Below are positions 8,501 through 14,923 of a DNA stretch of 15,759 bases, piece after piece. Each line of letters opens with the position of its first letter. Position 1 is the stretch's first letter. Source of the DNA: Candidatus Desantisbacteria bacterium CG1_02_49_89 (GTDB lineage: Bacteria > Desantisbacteria > UBA1551); NCBI GenBank assembly GCA_001871075.1, contig MNUP01000054.1, positions 1 to 15,759 of the forward strand. The letters run 5' to 3'. A model generated the notes under the pieces. It was not told the DNA's origin, did not search any database, and worked only from the letters and a program-made list of their open reading frames with translations. The position numbers were made by a program, and so were the translations under genes.

Positions 8501-10248
8501 CAAAGAGATCGCCGGTTGACTGGGCCTGGTGGGACAAATCCTGGAAGTACCGGGCGTTGATGGAAGTTGACGCCGGTGTTTACGAGCGCAAAGACGCTGC
8601 CGTCAGGCTCAAAGAGGATTTCGAAATGCTTTTCAGGCAGGCAGGCGTGAAAGATAATTTCGATTCCAATTCTTTGAGGATCGTTGAATATTCATCCGAC
8701 GGTAAAGCGCTGAAAGAAGTACCCGCACAGTTCGATGTTCTGAAGGAACTGAATGGATCAAAGGGCGAGCTTATTTTCATAATGCCGGAGAAAAGTCCCG
8801 CAGGCGGTAAAAGATACTTCTACGCGTATTTTGATTCAAAGAAAAGCAGGAAAAAACCGCCGAAACCTTCGATAAGCGTTTTATCCGCCGAAGGCGACAG
8901 GGTAACAGTAAACACCGGAAAAGGCGGAGTGGAATTCGAATACCTGCTGGACGGGAACGGCGTGGGCCCAAGGATTACAAATATAACATTTGACACTGAA
9001 GGGAGCGGGGATTTTGCAAACCAGAATAACGCGCTGGGCCGCTCGGGCTATAACAGCGGGTACGCTGACCTGACCGCGTGCCAGGACCCGATCCTCTGGT
9101 ATAATTTCGGACTGCTCCAGTCAGATCCCTGCCAGGCGTCAGTTGTGCACCTGGGGCAGGCGTCCCTGACCCTGAAGATCTCCGGCAAAGAGCTGTGGGG
9201 GGCAGGGGACGAAATAGGGTCGGGCAAGTCTGCCGCAGGCAGGAAAGGCCTGGCAGACCTGTATTTCAGGTTCTACGCGGGCAAACCCGAGTTTGATTCC
9301 TGGATCGATTACAGCCTTGAAAAGCCGGATACAAAATGGACAAGGGACTTGCAGGTGCGGTACGGGCTGAATGACTGGTCCGAAGCGGCTTCTGCTTCAA
9401 AAGCAGGAGTGACATATGCTACAGGCGGCCAGGTTGCTGTTGTCCCACTTGATGAGGAACAGGGAAGGTCGAAAATATCGGTTTCGTTCACCACTGACGG
9501 CAACGTGCTCCAGCTCATGCTGGGCAAGCCGGAGTTTAAGGGCAGTTACTTCACTGACAAGTGGAGGACTATGCCCGCGCTGGGAGAGGATGCGTACCTG
9601 GCAAACGCTATTCCCGTAAAGGTAACGCAGTACGCGATTGAGATCAATGAAAAGTCAGGCGCGAACAAGCCTGAAATTATTTCCGTGAAGCCTGAGCTAT
9701 ACAGCACCATAAAGGCTGTTGCCTCCGCTGAACAGGAAAAGCCGCTGCCAAGCCCCGAAGGAGTTCTTAACAAGGATTTTTCTTTTGAAGAAAAGGGCAG
9801 GTACTGGGGCTGCGAACCTGACGAGAGCTATTTTTATTACGGGGATTCACACTCAGGCAGGACCTGCGTAAGGCTGAGCATCGCGAAGGGCGGGCTTGCG
9901 CTTATCAGGACCAATCCTCTGTCAAGTTATCTTATGGACCTCAGTCCGAACAAGAACTATAAGGTATCGTTCTGGGCTAAAGCAGTGGGCAGTGAAGCTA
10001 CCGTGATGGTCAACTTCTACGGAGGCGGGGCGCATGATTTCAAGCAGATACCCTTCAAGGTCGAGGCAAGTGAAGAATGGAAGAAATATGAGATGGTCGT
10101 GCCAACAGGCAATTTTCCTAAAGGAATGAAGGAAGGCAAGATATTCGCGTCTTCTTCGGTTATCCCGGGCCTCAGGATATGGTTGTTAAGTGAACCCGCG
10201 GAAGTTTATATAGACGATGTTGAGATCCGCGCCCCGGCCCAGCAGTAA
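5521..10248 (+). CDS. Giant secreted multidomain carbohydrate-active-like protein, paralogue 2
   Basis: A protein of 1575 aa, a diverged tandem paralogue of the gene at 430. ATG 5521 is chosen because it gives a classic signal peptide (MPRRFIFLILLLAFSFSA); the Shine-Dalgarno is weak (GGGGG, 5511-5515). Shared layout, approximate: beta domain 45-295, helical toroid-like region 299-675, beta domain with DLRGKKVYVNG near 714, galactose-binding-like domain 800-965, WWDKSWKYR DUF2341-like domain 1004-1110, beta-sandwich 1120-1370, linker about 1390-1413. The C-terminal module (1415-1573) differs from paralogue 1: NKDFSFEE, YKVSFWAKA, EWKKYEMV and VYIDDVEIR match the CBM4/9 jelly-roll pattern, so carbohydrate binding is likely. 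There are two oddities: a palindromic cluster is translated just after the signal-peptide core (PILYRGETSPLWGGQLAHA), and a 28-bp tandem repeat is translated in two frames in the 765-784 linker. Function is inferred from domain types; no catalytic residues are recognised. Confidence 0.85.
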   Translation: MPRRFIFLILLLAFSFSAPILYRGETSPLWGGQLAHAGSGASAIWNSLARVEVLKAEKGAYGFTVKAEGSKKVCNVELTSGQRWTASDVKTGQEGSVSWVIFKGIDTTGTKGTPVFGDDSFIKVSLKENNPFPEVEFSLNFASFDEGKWKTGLSPVSPLYYLRCTPPKSTMFYIGGGYIPSPQVEEFPLKLNKGRMSGEWGDKWSYAPAMAGWAVPAVGLWDHEGALFVGYDFAVARHTDKTEKYIASAYCAGTGDHSGQFFTLVHPYQTQWSKLVFPKCPSTAASHFEIVYSFDIPSWKDPNMFVMKHIYEAHKDLLPEVSRMNDVGFMPVIDSWTSPYGLGYTTGAGAGVMGKSSGGGLEGVFIEIGTTVLGNRFIADAMGWVRYQKNKTGMRGLKDQLKYLMKKAVWMNISGDTCCVWVDPLEGPGFKKQWGGKEVETIYNECVFDIGTAMVFAYMDKGETQYLPFVDGVYNWAKHFLFQRNGVCDLSWAMFCHVALSGGENFMLNYRKFFKNDPRRGKNYGEALDLAAMCLYKTMWIYTADPDETDLMDPSFLIQAVNSDWWIGKVTWNECGWIPRVMIPVYVETGDPLFKYLLRGVLDKFWTGYKADAVHVVENIEIFGEKSPKGERSGSPFDGCMLSASRRWAYPVGDAVMRVDVGEKAAIAFCKDTRDFDAEDYACDPEMNCSFKVVSLQPSKPSQPINIIVTAPFKDLRGKKVYVNGAELGEDRSEFNEVTEGEDVYIKGVKPGDAIKIGELKVESSPKGIHSEKLSQRDPFGKVENVKIREARKEKYTEKMGFKCLNLSQFCNSALELRWWRKDDMFKLREDSWFGYSAGEHIANGVPFMLEDPVLNSDKVFIQGNPGSPVSIPVGEECGAIVLFFGSLNSEGGPSGKASVEFEDGSKAVLDVASSTVPADFTNNLPVRNWDFHMLWFRPEKQQNVARIIIESGRLFAVTLGTEGRHFDIAARLASGIAEEQALRMQNYGYYLPSKRSPVDWAWWDKSWKYRALMEVDAGVYERKDAAVRLKEDFEMLFRQAGVKDNFDSNSLRIVEYSSDGKALKEVPAQFDVLKELNGSKGELIFIMPEKSPAGGKRYFYAYFDSKKSRKKPPKPSISVLSAEGDRVTVNTGKGGVEFEYLLDGNGVGPRITNITFDTEGSGDFANQNNALGRSGYNSGYADLTACQDPILWYNFGLLQSDPCQASVVHLGQASLTLKISGKELWGAGDEIGSGKSAAGRKGLADLYFRFYAGKPEFDSWIDYSLEKPDTKWTRDLQVRYGLNDWSEAASASKAGVTYATGGQVAVVPLDEEQGRSKISVSFTTDGNVLQLMLGKPEFKGSYFTDKWRTMPALGEDAYLANAIPVKVTQYAIEINEKSGANKPEIISVKPELYSTIKAVASAEQEKPLPSPEGVLNKDFSFEEKGRYWGCEPDESYFYYGDSHSGRTCVRLSIAKGGLALIRTNPLSSYLMDLSPNKNYKVSFWAKAVGSEATVMVNFYGGGAHDFKQIPFKVEASEEWKKYEMVVPTGNFPKGMKEGKIFASSSVIPGLRIWLLSEPAEVYIDDVEIRAPAQQ
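5573..5626. repeat. Palindromic cluster inside the signal-peptide region
   Basis: Four consecutive, partly overlapping perfect stems: CCCCGATAT/ATATCGGGG (5573-5591), GGGGCGAG/CTCGCCCC (5588-5605), CGCCCC/GGGGCG (5600-5614) and GGGCA/TGCCC (5614-5626). Neighbouring stems share bases and so are mutually exclusive. It looks like an interspersed palindromic repeat that landed in the coding region in frame. Its translation adds about 19 residues ending LAHA, which supplies a possible signal-peptidase I site (AHA). Confidence 0.7.
7815..7870. repeat. Perfect tandem 28-bp duplication in a coding linker
   Basis: Bases 7815-7842 and 7843-7870 are identical. Each starts TCCCAAAGGGATCCATTCGG and ends AAAAGTTG. 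Because 28 is not a multiple of 3, the copies are read in different frames (SPKGIHSEKL, then SQRDPFGKVE). The unit matches the reverse complement of the repeat at 171-196. It falls in the linker before the galactose-binding-like domain, where paralogue 1 has unrelated sequence of different length. Confidence 0.8.
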
Positions 10249-10412
10249 AACCGCGTATGGCGTATGGCTTATCGCCAGAAACAGATTTACGAAGTAAAAA
10301 TCATTTTTAAATAATCACTGTCCCTAAAGGACCCCTGCGTTTTGCTTTCATGAGAAAGCTGCAGGGGTAATCAGCAGTTAATAATCACCGTAATCATTCA
10401 GTTGCGGAGCAA
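10249..10412. other. Spacer with a long hairpin, no gene
   Basis: This holds no gene. Bases 10331-10368 form a two-part stem: ACCCCTGC (10331-10338) pairs with GCAGGGGT (10361-10368), enclosing GCTTTC (10344-10349) pairing with GAAAGC (10354-10359) around an ATGA loop. There is no T-run on either strand, so it is not a textbook intrinsic terminator, though its place after a giant gene suits 3'-end formation or mRNA stability. GTCCCTAAAGGAC at 10319-10331 just before it resembles the GTCCC/GGGAC repeat family. Confidence 0.55.
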
Positions 10413-12746
10413 ATGATGGAACGCGTGTGGTGGATAGTTTTTCCTGTAATCATGCTGCTTACCGGGATCTGCGACTGGCACCCGATGCCGGGCCTGGAGA
10501 TCGCGGTATTCCTGTTCCTCTTCATTGTTCCTTTGATCGCGGGATCCCGGGATGCCGGCACGCAGAAACAGCAGCGCGGCAAAGGCATATCAGCCTACTG
10601 CGGAAGGCTTATCGAGACGGGTGTTCTGATGCTTGTGTCGGTTGTGCCCTGGATTGTGGACACAAGGGCCTTTAATGCCGCGCTTGTCAAGACCGTGTTT
10701 TCGCACCTGCTGATCTTCACTATGGCGGCTGCGTGGTTCCTGAAAATTTTAGAGGAAGGTTATTTCAGGCCTGCGAAGACCGCGCTGAACGTGCCGGTTC
10801 TCGGTTTCTGGGCGTGGTGCCTGATTTCGTTCTTTATCTCCCCGTACAAATACGCTTCGATGGAGGAGCTGTACCGTTTTTCAAGCTACTTTCTGCTTTT
10901 TTTTATAGTGGTCAACAACATAAAAGAAAAAGCGCAGTTTAAAAGGATCGCTGCGACAATGCTTGCAGGTTCCTTCGTGATAGCTTTGTACGGCATCCTG
11001 CAGCGCCTCGGCATTGAATTCGTGGACTGGCCGTCCGGCGGAAGGATAATAGCAAGCCTCGGTAACCCGGATTTCTACAGCGGCTACCTCTGCGTTACGA
11101 TACCTGTAAGCGCGGCAATGATAACCGAAGGTTCGGGATCAAAGGCTGCAAGGATCTTTTATACCGTCCTTTTTATCCTTCAGCTTGCCTGCCTTTATTT
11201 TACCTTCACTCGCGGAGGCTGGGCTGCGGTGCCGCTTGCCCTGTTGTTTCTGTTATTCCTAAAAATGCGCGCGGGCGGAAAGGACAAATTTTTTGCAGAC
11301 AGGACCCGGGTAAGGATCTTCTGGGCTTCTGTTTTGGTAATTTCGGCCGGAGCGGCATGCGTGTTTTTCTGCAAACCTTTTGAACAGGCGAAGAACAAGG
11401 TAAAAACCATGTTCGGTTTCGCGGGCGGTGTTTTCAGGGAGGCGCCCGAGTTCCTTACTATGACAGGCCCTTATCCTGACAGCGTTTCGCCGGAGTGGAT
11501 CGCGGAAGGCGGCAACAACGGCATCCTTTCCCGCAACCGCATATTCTATTCGCGCATGGAAGGCACTGCCGGGGTCAGGGTAACGCTTTGGTACGGTTCG
11601 TGGAGGATGTTCCTGAAAAATCCCCTGGCAATGGTGTTTGGCAGCGGCATAGGCACATTCCACCAGGAGTTCCCCCGGTTCAGGCCGCCATATCATAGGT
11701 TCAAGACGGTTTTCTTCGATAATACTCACGCGCATTCCGAATACCTGGAAATGCTGGCTGAAACGGGAATTGTTGGTCTGGCGCTGTTTATATGGATCGT
11801 TGCGGCGTTCTTCTTTGCAAAGCCCGGTCTTGAACAGCTTGACAGGTTCAGGAAAAACCTTTATTGCGGCCTGGTTGCCGCTGTTTTTGCGGTCCTTTTC
11901 GAAAACCTTGGCAGTGTTAACCTGCGCTGGACTTCATGCGCTTCGCTTTTCTGGGTTTGCCTTGGTCTGGCAACCGCGCTGGTTCGCGTAAAAACCGATC
12001 AGGATACCGGGAACAAAGGTCAGCCTGCGCCGGTTGCGGTTGTTCCTGCGGTATCAGGAAAGACAAAGCCTTTGCCTGCCAATGCAAAGCTTCTCGGTTA
12101 CTCTTTGTCATTGATCTTGCTTATTTTGGTTTATATACCAACCATCAATTTTCTAACAGCCGATATTTTCCAAAAAAAGGGGGCTTTTAGCAAGGATGAA
12201 CCCGGAGAATGGGAAAAAGCTATAGAATATTACAATAAAGCGCTAAAATATAACCCGGTAAGCCTTGAGATACCTTATAAGCTTGCTTTTGCGTATGCCA
12301 GGAAAGGGGATCTTGGCCAGGCACTTAAAATTTATTCAAAGATTGCAAAGCTGGCTCCTGATTACTATCAGGTTCACCATAATAAAGGATATATATATTA
12401 TATACTGAAAAACATGGATCCTGCGATAAAAGAGCTTGAAATAGCTGTAAGGCAGGATTGGTCAAACGATCTCGGGTTCTACCTGCTTGGTAAGGCTTAT
12501 GAGGAGAAGGGAGATCTTGAGAAGGCGGAAAAGGCCTATCATAATGCAATTGAATCCAGGAAAGCAGTAAATAAGTATCTGGATAACAACGCTCCCTGGG
12601 TTAATACAGATGCCTATCTGGCGCTTGCAGAGCTATATACAAAGCTTGACAGTCCACTTGAAGCACAGGCCTGTTATGAAGCTGTCCAGAATGCTGAATC
12701 GGATAATCCAGATCTGCCAAATAAACTGAAAAAGCTAAATAAATAA
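10413..12746 (+). CDS. O-antigen ligase/polymerase-like (Wzy_C) membrane protein with C-terminal TPRs
   Basis: A 777-aa inner-membrane protein with a dozen or more hydrophobic segments. Family hallmarks are SLGNPDFYSGYL, FTFTRGGW, and a large, probably periplasmic loop containing TAGVRVTLW and GSGIGTFHQEFPRF, then THAHSEYLEMLAETGIVGL. The His residues 439/441 and the loop Arg correspond to residues important in WaaL-type ligases. After the last membrane segment (558-586), residues about 600-777 form TPR helices (AIEYYNKALKYNP, LAFAYARKGDLGQALKIY, LGKAYEEKGDLEKAEKAYHNAI). Such proteins join or polymerise lipid-linked glycans, or glycosylate proteins; which of these applies cannot be told here. 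ATG 10413 and ATG 10416 are adjacent; the second has better spacing from GGAG (10406-10409). The TPR part is more A+T-rich than the membrane part. The transposase start follows 7 bases after the stop. Confidence 0.88.
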   Translation: MMERVWWIVFPVIMLLTGICDWHPMPGLEIAVFLFLFIVPLIAGSRDAGTQKQQRGKGISAYCGRLIETGVLMLVSVVPWIVDTRAFNAALVKTVFSHLLIFTMAAAWFLKILEEGYFRPAKTALNVPVLGFWAWCLISFFISPYKYASMEELYRFSSYFLLFFIVVNNIKEKAQFKRIAATMLAGSFVIALYGILQRLGIEFVDWPSGGRIIASLGNPDFYSGYLCVTIPVSAAMITEGSGSKAARIFYTVLFILQLACLYFTFTRGGWAAVPLALLFLLFLKMRAGGKDKFFADRTRVRIFWASVLVISAGAACVFFCKPFEQAKNKVKTMFGFAGGVFREAPEFLTMTGPYPDSVSPEWIAEGGNNGILSRNRIFYSRMEGTAGVRVTLWYGSWRMFLKNPLAMVFGSGIGTFHQEFPRFRPPYHRFKTVFFDNTHAHSEYLEMLAETGIVGLALFIWIVAAFFFAKPGLEQLDRFRKNLYCGLVAAVFAVLFENLGSVNLRWTSCASLFWVCLGLATALVRVKTDQDTGNKGQPAPVAVVPAVSGKTKPLPANAKLLGYSLSLILLILVYIPTINFLTADIFQKKGAFSKDEPGEWEKAIEYYNKALKYNPVSLEIPYKLAFAYARKGDLGQALKIYSKIAKLAPDYYQVHHNKGYIYYILKNMDPAIKELEIAVRQDWSNDLGFYLLGKAYEEKGDLEKAEKAYHNAIESRKAVNKYLDNNAPWVNTDAYLALAELYTKLDSPLEAQACYEAVQNAESDNPDLPNKLKKLNK

Positions 12747-12753
12747 GGGAAAT

Positions 12754-13752
12754 ATGGCAAGACCTATCAGAATAGTATACGAGGGCGCCCTGTACCACGT
12801 TACTTCAAGGGGTAATGAGCGAAAAAGGATCTTCCAGAACTCGGATGACAGGAGGAAATTTTTATCTATTATCAACGAAGCATACCAGCGATATGGCATT
12901 TTTCTTCACTGCTTTGTTCTTATGGATAACCACTATCATATGATGATCGAGACTCCGAAAGGCAATCTTATACAGGCAATGCATTATATTAACGGAAAAT
13001 ATACACTATTCTATAATTGGAGGCATAAAAGAACAGGCCATCTTTTCCAGGGAAGGTATAAAGGCATTCTTGTTGAAAAGGATGAATACCTGCTTGAACT
13101 GAGCAGGTATATACACTTAAACCCGGTCCGGACAGGGGAAGTGGCTAATCCGGCAAACTATGTCTGGAGCAGTTTTGTCTACTACATGGATAGCTCCAAG
13201 ACAAGCCCGGATTGGTTGAGAAAAACCTTTATTTTAGGCCAGTTTTCTCATAAAGACAACCAGGCAAGGTCAAGATATGCCGGGTTTGTTAAGGAAGGTA
13301 TCCGAAAATCACCCCAGAACCCCCTTTCAAAGACCTATGCCCAGGCTATTCTTGGCAGTGAAAGGTTCAGAATACAGGTAAAGGAAAGGCTGGGCAAGCC
13401 CAGGATCCAGCCAGAAGTGCCTTCCACCAGGAAGCTCGCCGAAGATTCCTGGCTTACCCCTGAAGAGGTGATAAAGCTGGTTGCAGGATATTTCGGTGCG
13501 CCAAAGGATGTCATGGTTTTGAAGGGCAAGAAGGCCAACCTGGCAAGAACTGCTGCAATTTACCTGTGCAGAAAATACACGCCCGCAAGCCTTTTAAGCC
13601 TTAGTTCCCATTTCGGAAATATAGTGTATTCATCCATTACGCAGGTCTCAAGAAGAATGGAGAACAAGCGGAAAGTTGACAGATATCTTGACAGGAAGAT
13701 CAGGGCTGTTGAAAAGGTGCTGGAAAACAAGCGGTTGCAAAGAGTTTCTTAG
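12754..13752 (+). CDS. REP-associated-type Y1 (HUH) transposase with DnaA-C-like tail
   Basis: A 332-aa protein. Residues 1-150 are a Y1_Tnp domain: MARPIRIVYEGALYHVTSRG start, DNxxxF-like strand, HUH metal-binding motif H60-Y61-H62 within LMDNHYHMMIETP, helix INGKYTLFYNWR with candidate nucleophiles Tyr83 or Tyr87, GHLFQGRYKGILV, and RYIHLNPVRTGEV. These are single-strand DNA transposases that nick through a tyrosine and often act on short palindromic repeats. Residues about 238-320 (EEVIKLVAGYFG to ITQVSRRM) resemble the DnaA C-terminal helix-turn-helix seen at the end of many long members of this family, presumably for target recognition. The catalytic motifs are intact and the length is normal, so it is probably functional. 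AGGGA at 12746-12750 serves as ribosome-binding site, and translational coupling to the ligase gene 7 bases upstream is possible. Confidence 0.92.
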   Translation: MARPIRIVYEGALYHVTSRGNERKRIFQNSDDRRKFLSIINEAYQRYGIFLHCFVLMDNHYHMMIETPKGNLIQAMHYINGKYTLFYNWRHKRTGHLFQGRYKGILVEKDEYLLELSRYIHLNPVRTGEVANPANYVWSSFVYYMDSSKTSPDWLRKTFILGQFSHKDNQARSRYAGFVKEGIRKSPQNPLSKTYAQAILGSERFRIQVKERLGKPRIQPEVPSTRKLAEDSWLTPEEVIKLVAGYFGAPKDVMVLKGKKANLARTAAIYLCRKYTPASLLSLSSHFGNIVYSSITQVSRRMENKRKVDRYLDRKIRAVEKVLENKRLQRVS

Positions 13753-13764
13753 TATATTTATTTT

Positions 13765-13791
13765 GAGTGAAATGTCAAGACCTGACCCCAG
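13765..13791. repeat. 27-bp repeat, copy 1, downstream of Y1 transposase
   Basis: The repeat begins GAGTGAAATGTC and ends CTGACCCCAG. It contains a small stem GTCA (13774-13777)/TGAC (13783-13786) around AGACC. It lies 12 bases past the transposase stop and is identical to the copy at 13822. Repeats with this ATGTCAAGACCTGACCCC core are, to my knowledge, common beside transposases of this type in environmental bacteria. Confidence 0.85.
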
Positions 13792-13821
13792 TTTTATCAG
13801 TGTGAAAAGAAAAAATGGAAA

Positions 13822-13848
13822 GAGTGAAATGTCAAGACCTGACCCCAG
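13822..13848. repeat. 27-bp repeat, copy 2, downstream of Y1 transposase
   Basis: A perfect copy of 13765-13791, same orientation, after a 30-bp spacer (57-bp period). The internal stem GTCA (13831-13834)/TGAC (13840-13843) is preserved. Confidence 0.85.
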
Positions 13849-13883
13849 CGGTTTAAAATAATTTGGGAAAAGTGATTTTTTAC

Positions 13884-13911
13884 TTGACAAAAAGCCAGGA
13901 ATAAATATAAT
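13884..13911 (+). promoter_or_regulatory. Consensus sigma-70 promoter
   Basis: TTGACA at 13884-13889 and TATAAT at 13906-13911 are both perfect consensus hexamers with a 16-bp spacer, preceded by an A/T-rich stretch. Transcription would start near 13918, about 410 bases upstream of the first DUF11-like gene. There is no other gene in between. Confidence 0.75.
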
Positions 13912-14039
13912 ATAACCAGTAAGATAATTAACGTAAGACGCTCTTATACCTAACTACAAAATCCTTTCTCATCTTTTACGACAAACCCAATCTCTCACAC
14001 TTACACGCTTTCAAAAGCGCCTTGCCGTTGCGGTACGCC

Positions 14040-14063
14040 AAAAGTAAACTTAAAAGTAAACTT
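14040..14063. repeat. Tandem 12-bp duplication AAAAGTAAACTT
   Basis: Two perfect adjacent copies (14040-14051 and 14052-14063) in the leader of the DUF11-like array. It could be an operator-like direct repeat or a replication-slippage product. Confidence 0.7.
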
Positions 14064-14153
14064 TAATCTTCGTTCGAGTGTCAAACTTATCGGGACTAAA
14101 AGACCAGGCTGTGATTATTTTTTGCCGCAGGCCCTGGTTTTACATACGGTAGC

Positions 14154-14171
14154 CGCAAGCTTGAGCTTGCG
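14154..14171. repeat. Perfect 8-bp palindrome CGCAAGCT-TG-AGCTTGCG
   Basis: A short perfect inverted repeat in the leader. It is not followed by a T-run. It resembles a dispersed palindromic repeat more than a terminator. Confidence 0.55.
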
Positions 14172-14328
14172 TATTTTCAAAAGAAAAGATCCTTTGAAAC
14201 CCGGTTATCAGTTTTCAGCCAAAAACCTGCTTTTTATCATTTTTAAAAGAAAGCGGGTTTGGCCCAGAAAGACCCTGCGCATATGTATATGATAGATTTG
14301 ACAGATTTGATAAAATTGGAGAGAATAG

Positions 14329-14919
14329 GTGAGTAAAATAAAAACATCTTTATCTTATAAAACCAGCCCGGAGAGAATAACCGAAGACGCCAACAGATAC
14401 ATCAGGTTCTGGGGCGCCTGTATTTCGATCAGCCTATGCATGCTTTTGCTTGTATGGGCTGTTTTTATTTCCGGAGGCCCGGCAACGTCCTATGCCGACA
14501 TCCAAAACTTCGCCTCATACAGCCAATATAATAATTTATCTCTGGAAGACACCCAGACCGGTCCGTATACTAATACAGTAAATGGCACATATACATACCA
14601 TCAGCTCGTTCTCGTTAAATACTCGATCAACCGCCGCCTGTATCCAAGCGGCACCAACTGGTCAGACACCCTGGCTGTCGATGCGGTCCAGGACGATACG
14701 GTTGAGTTCAGGATCACCTGGCAGGATTCAGGTGTCGGAGGCACGGCTGACACGGTTGTTCTTACAGACGCGGTGCCATCGAACGTGACCTATATTGACA
14801 GCCAGATAGTATCAGGCGGCGGGACGCTTTCTTATTCAGCGCCTACATTACTCTGGTTGAAGAATAACGTAAGCCCGGGAGAGACCGGGGATATCAGATA
14901 CAGGGCAAGGGTGAACTAA
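14329..14919 (+). CDS. Secreted DUF11-like (TIGR01451-type) repeat-domain protein 1
   Basis: A 196-aa protein starting at GTG 14329, with GGAGAG (14318-14323) five bases upstream. A charged cytoplasmic tail (1-27) precedes a hydrophobic segment (about 28-50) and a possible signal-peptidase site S54-Y55-A56. It may therefore be secreted with a long signal peptide or remain anchored. Residues about 110-196 form one DUF11-like Ig/beta-sandwich unit: VDAVQDDTVEFRITW, ADTVVLTDAVPSNVTYIDS and the ending GDIRYRARVN. Such domains occur in bacterial cell-surface and extracellular proteins. It heads an array with the next two genes, probably transcribed from the promoter at 13884. Its mature N-terminus lacks the cysteine-containing motif shared by the other two. 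Confidence 0.8.
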   Translation: MSKIKTSLSYKTSPERITEDANRYIRFWGACISISLCMLLLVWAVFISGGPATSYADIQNFASYSQYNNLSLEDTQTGPYTNTVNGTYTYHQLVLVKYSINRRLYPSGTNWSDTLAVDAVQDDTVEFRITWQDSGVGGTADTVVLTDAVPSNVTYIDSQIVSGGGTLSYSAPTLLWLKNNVSPGETGDIRYRARVN

Positions 14920-14923
14920 TAAA

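Larger units (their letters stand above)
12747..13848. mobile_element. Y1-transposase element with 3' repeats (left end not defined)
   Basis: The unit consists of the HUH transposase gene plus two 27-bp repeats downstream. I find no matching repeat between the ligase stop and the transposase start, so the left border is uncertain; it may be essentially the gene start, whose first 12 bases resemble the repeat core. Confidence 0.4.
13918..14328 (+). other. Long 5' leader of the DUF11-like gene array
   Basis: About 410 bases without a credible gene. It holds a hairpin CGCTTT/AAAGCG (14006-14019), a tandem 12-bp duplication (14040-14063), a possible attenuator-like hairpin ACCAGG/CCTGGT (14103-14138, followed by TTTT), a perfect 8-bp hairpin CGCAAGCT/AGCTTGCG (14154-14171), and a 9-bp direct repeat AGATTTGAY (14294-14311). 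The structure suggests a regulatory leader or RNA, but I match it to no known riboswitch; part of it may simply be repeat debris. Confidence 0.45.

Noticed and set aside
13765-13848. CRISPR-like pattern: two identical 27-bp repeats with a 30-bp spacer
   Set aside because: There are only two copies and no cas genes, and the repeat sits directly behind a Y1 transposase with a core typical of that family's repeats.
14086-14180. Possible GEMM (c-di-GMP) riboswitch: GGGAC, AAAAG and GGTAGCCG fragments in the right order
   Set aside because: The conserved GCAAAGCC core and the GAAA-capped P1b stem are missing. An Infernal scan would settle it, but by eye it does not meet the consensus.
14298-14326. 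Second promoter from TTGACA at 14298 with GAGAAT at 14321
   Set aside because: The -10 match is poor and overlaps the ribosome-binding site of the gene at 14329; the TTGACA is part of the AGATTTGAY direct repeat.
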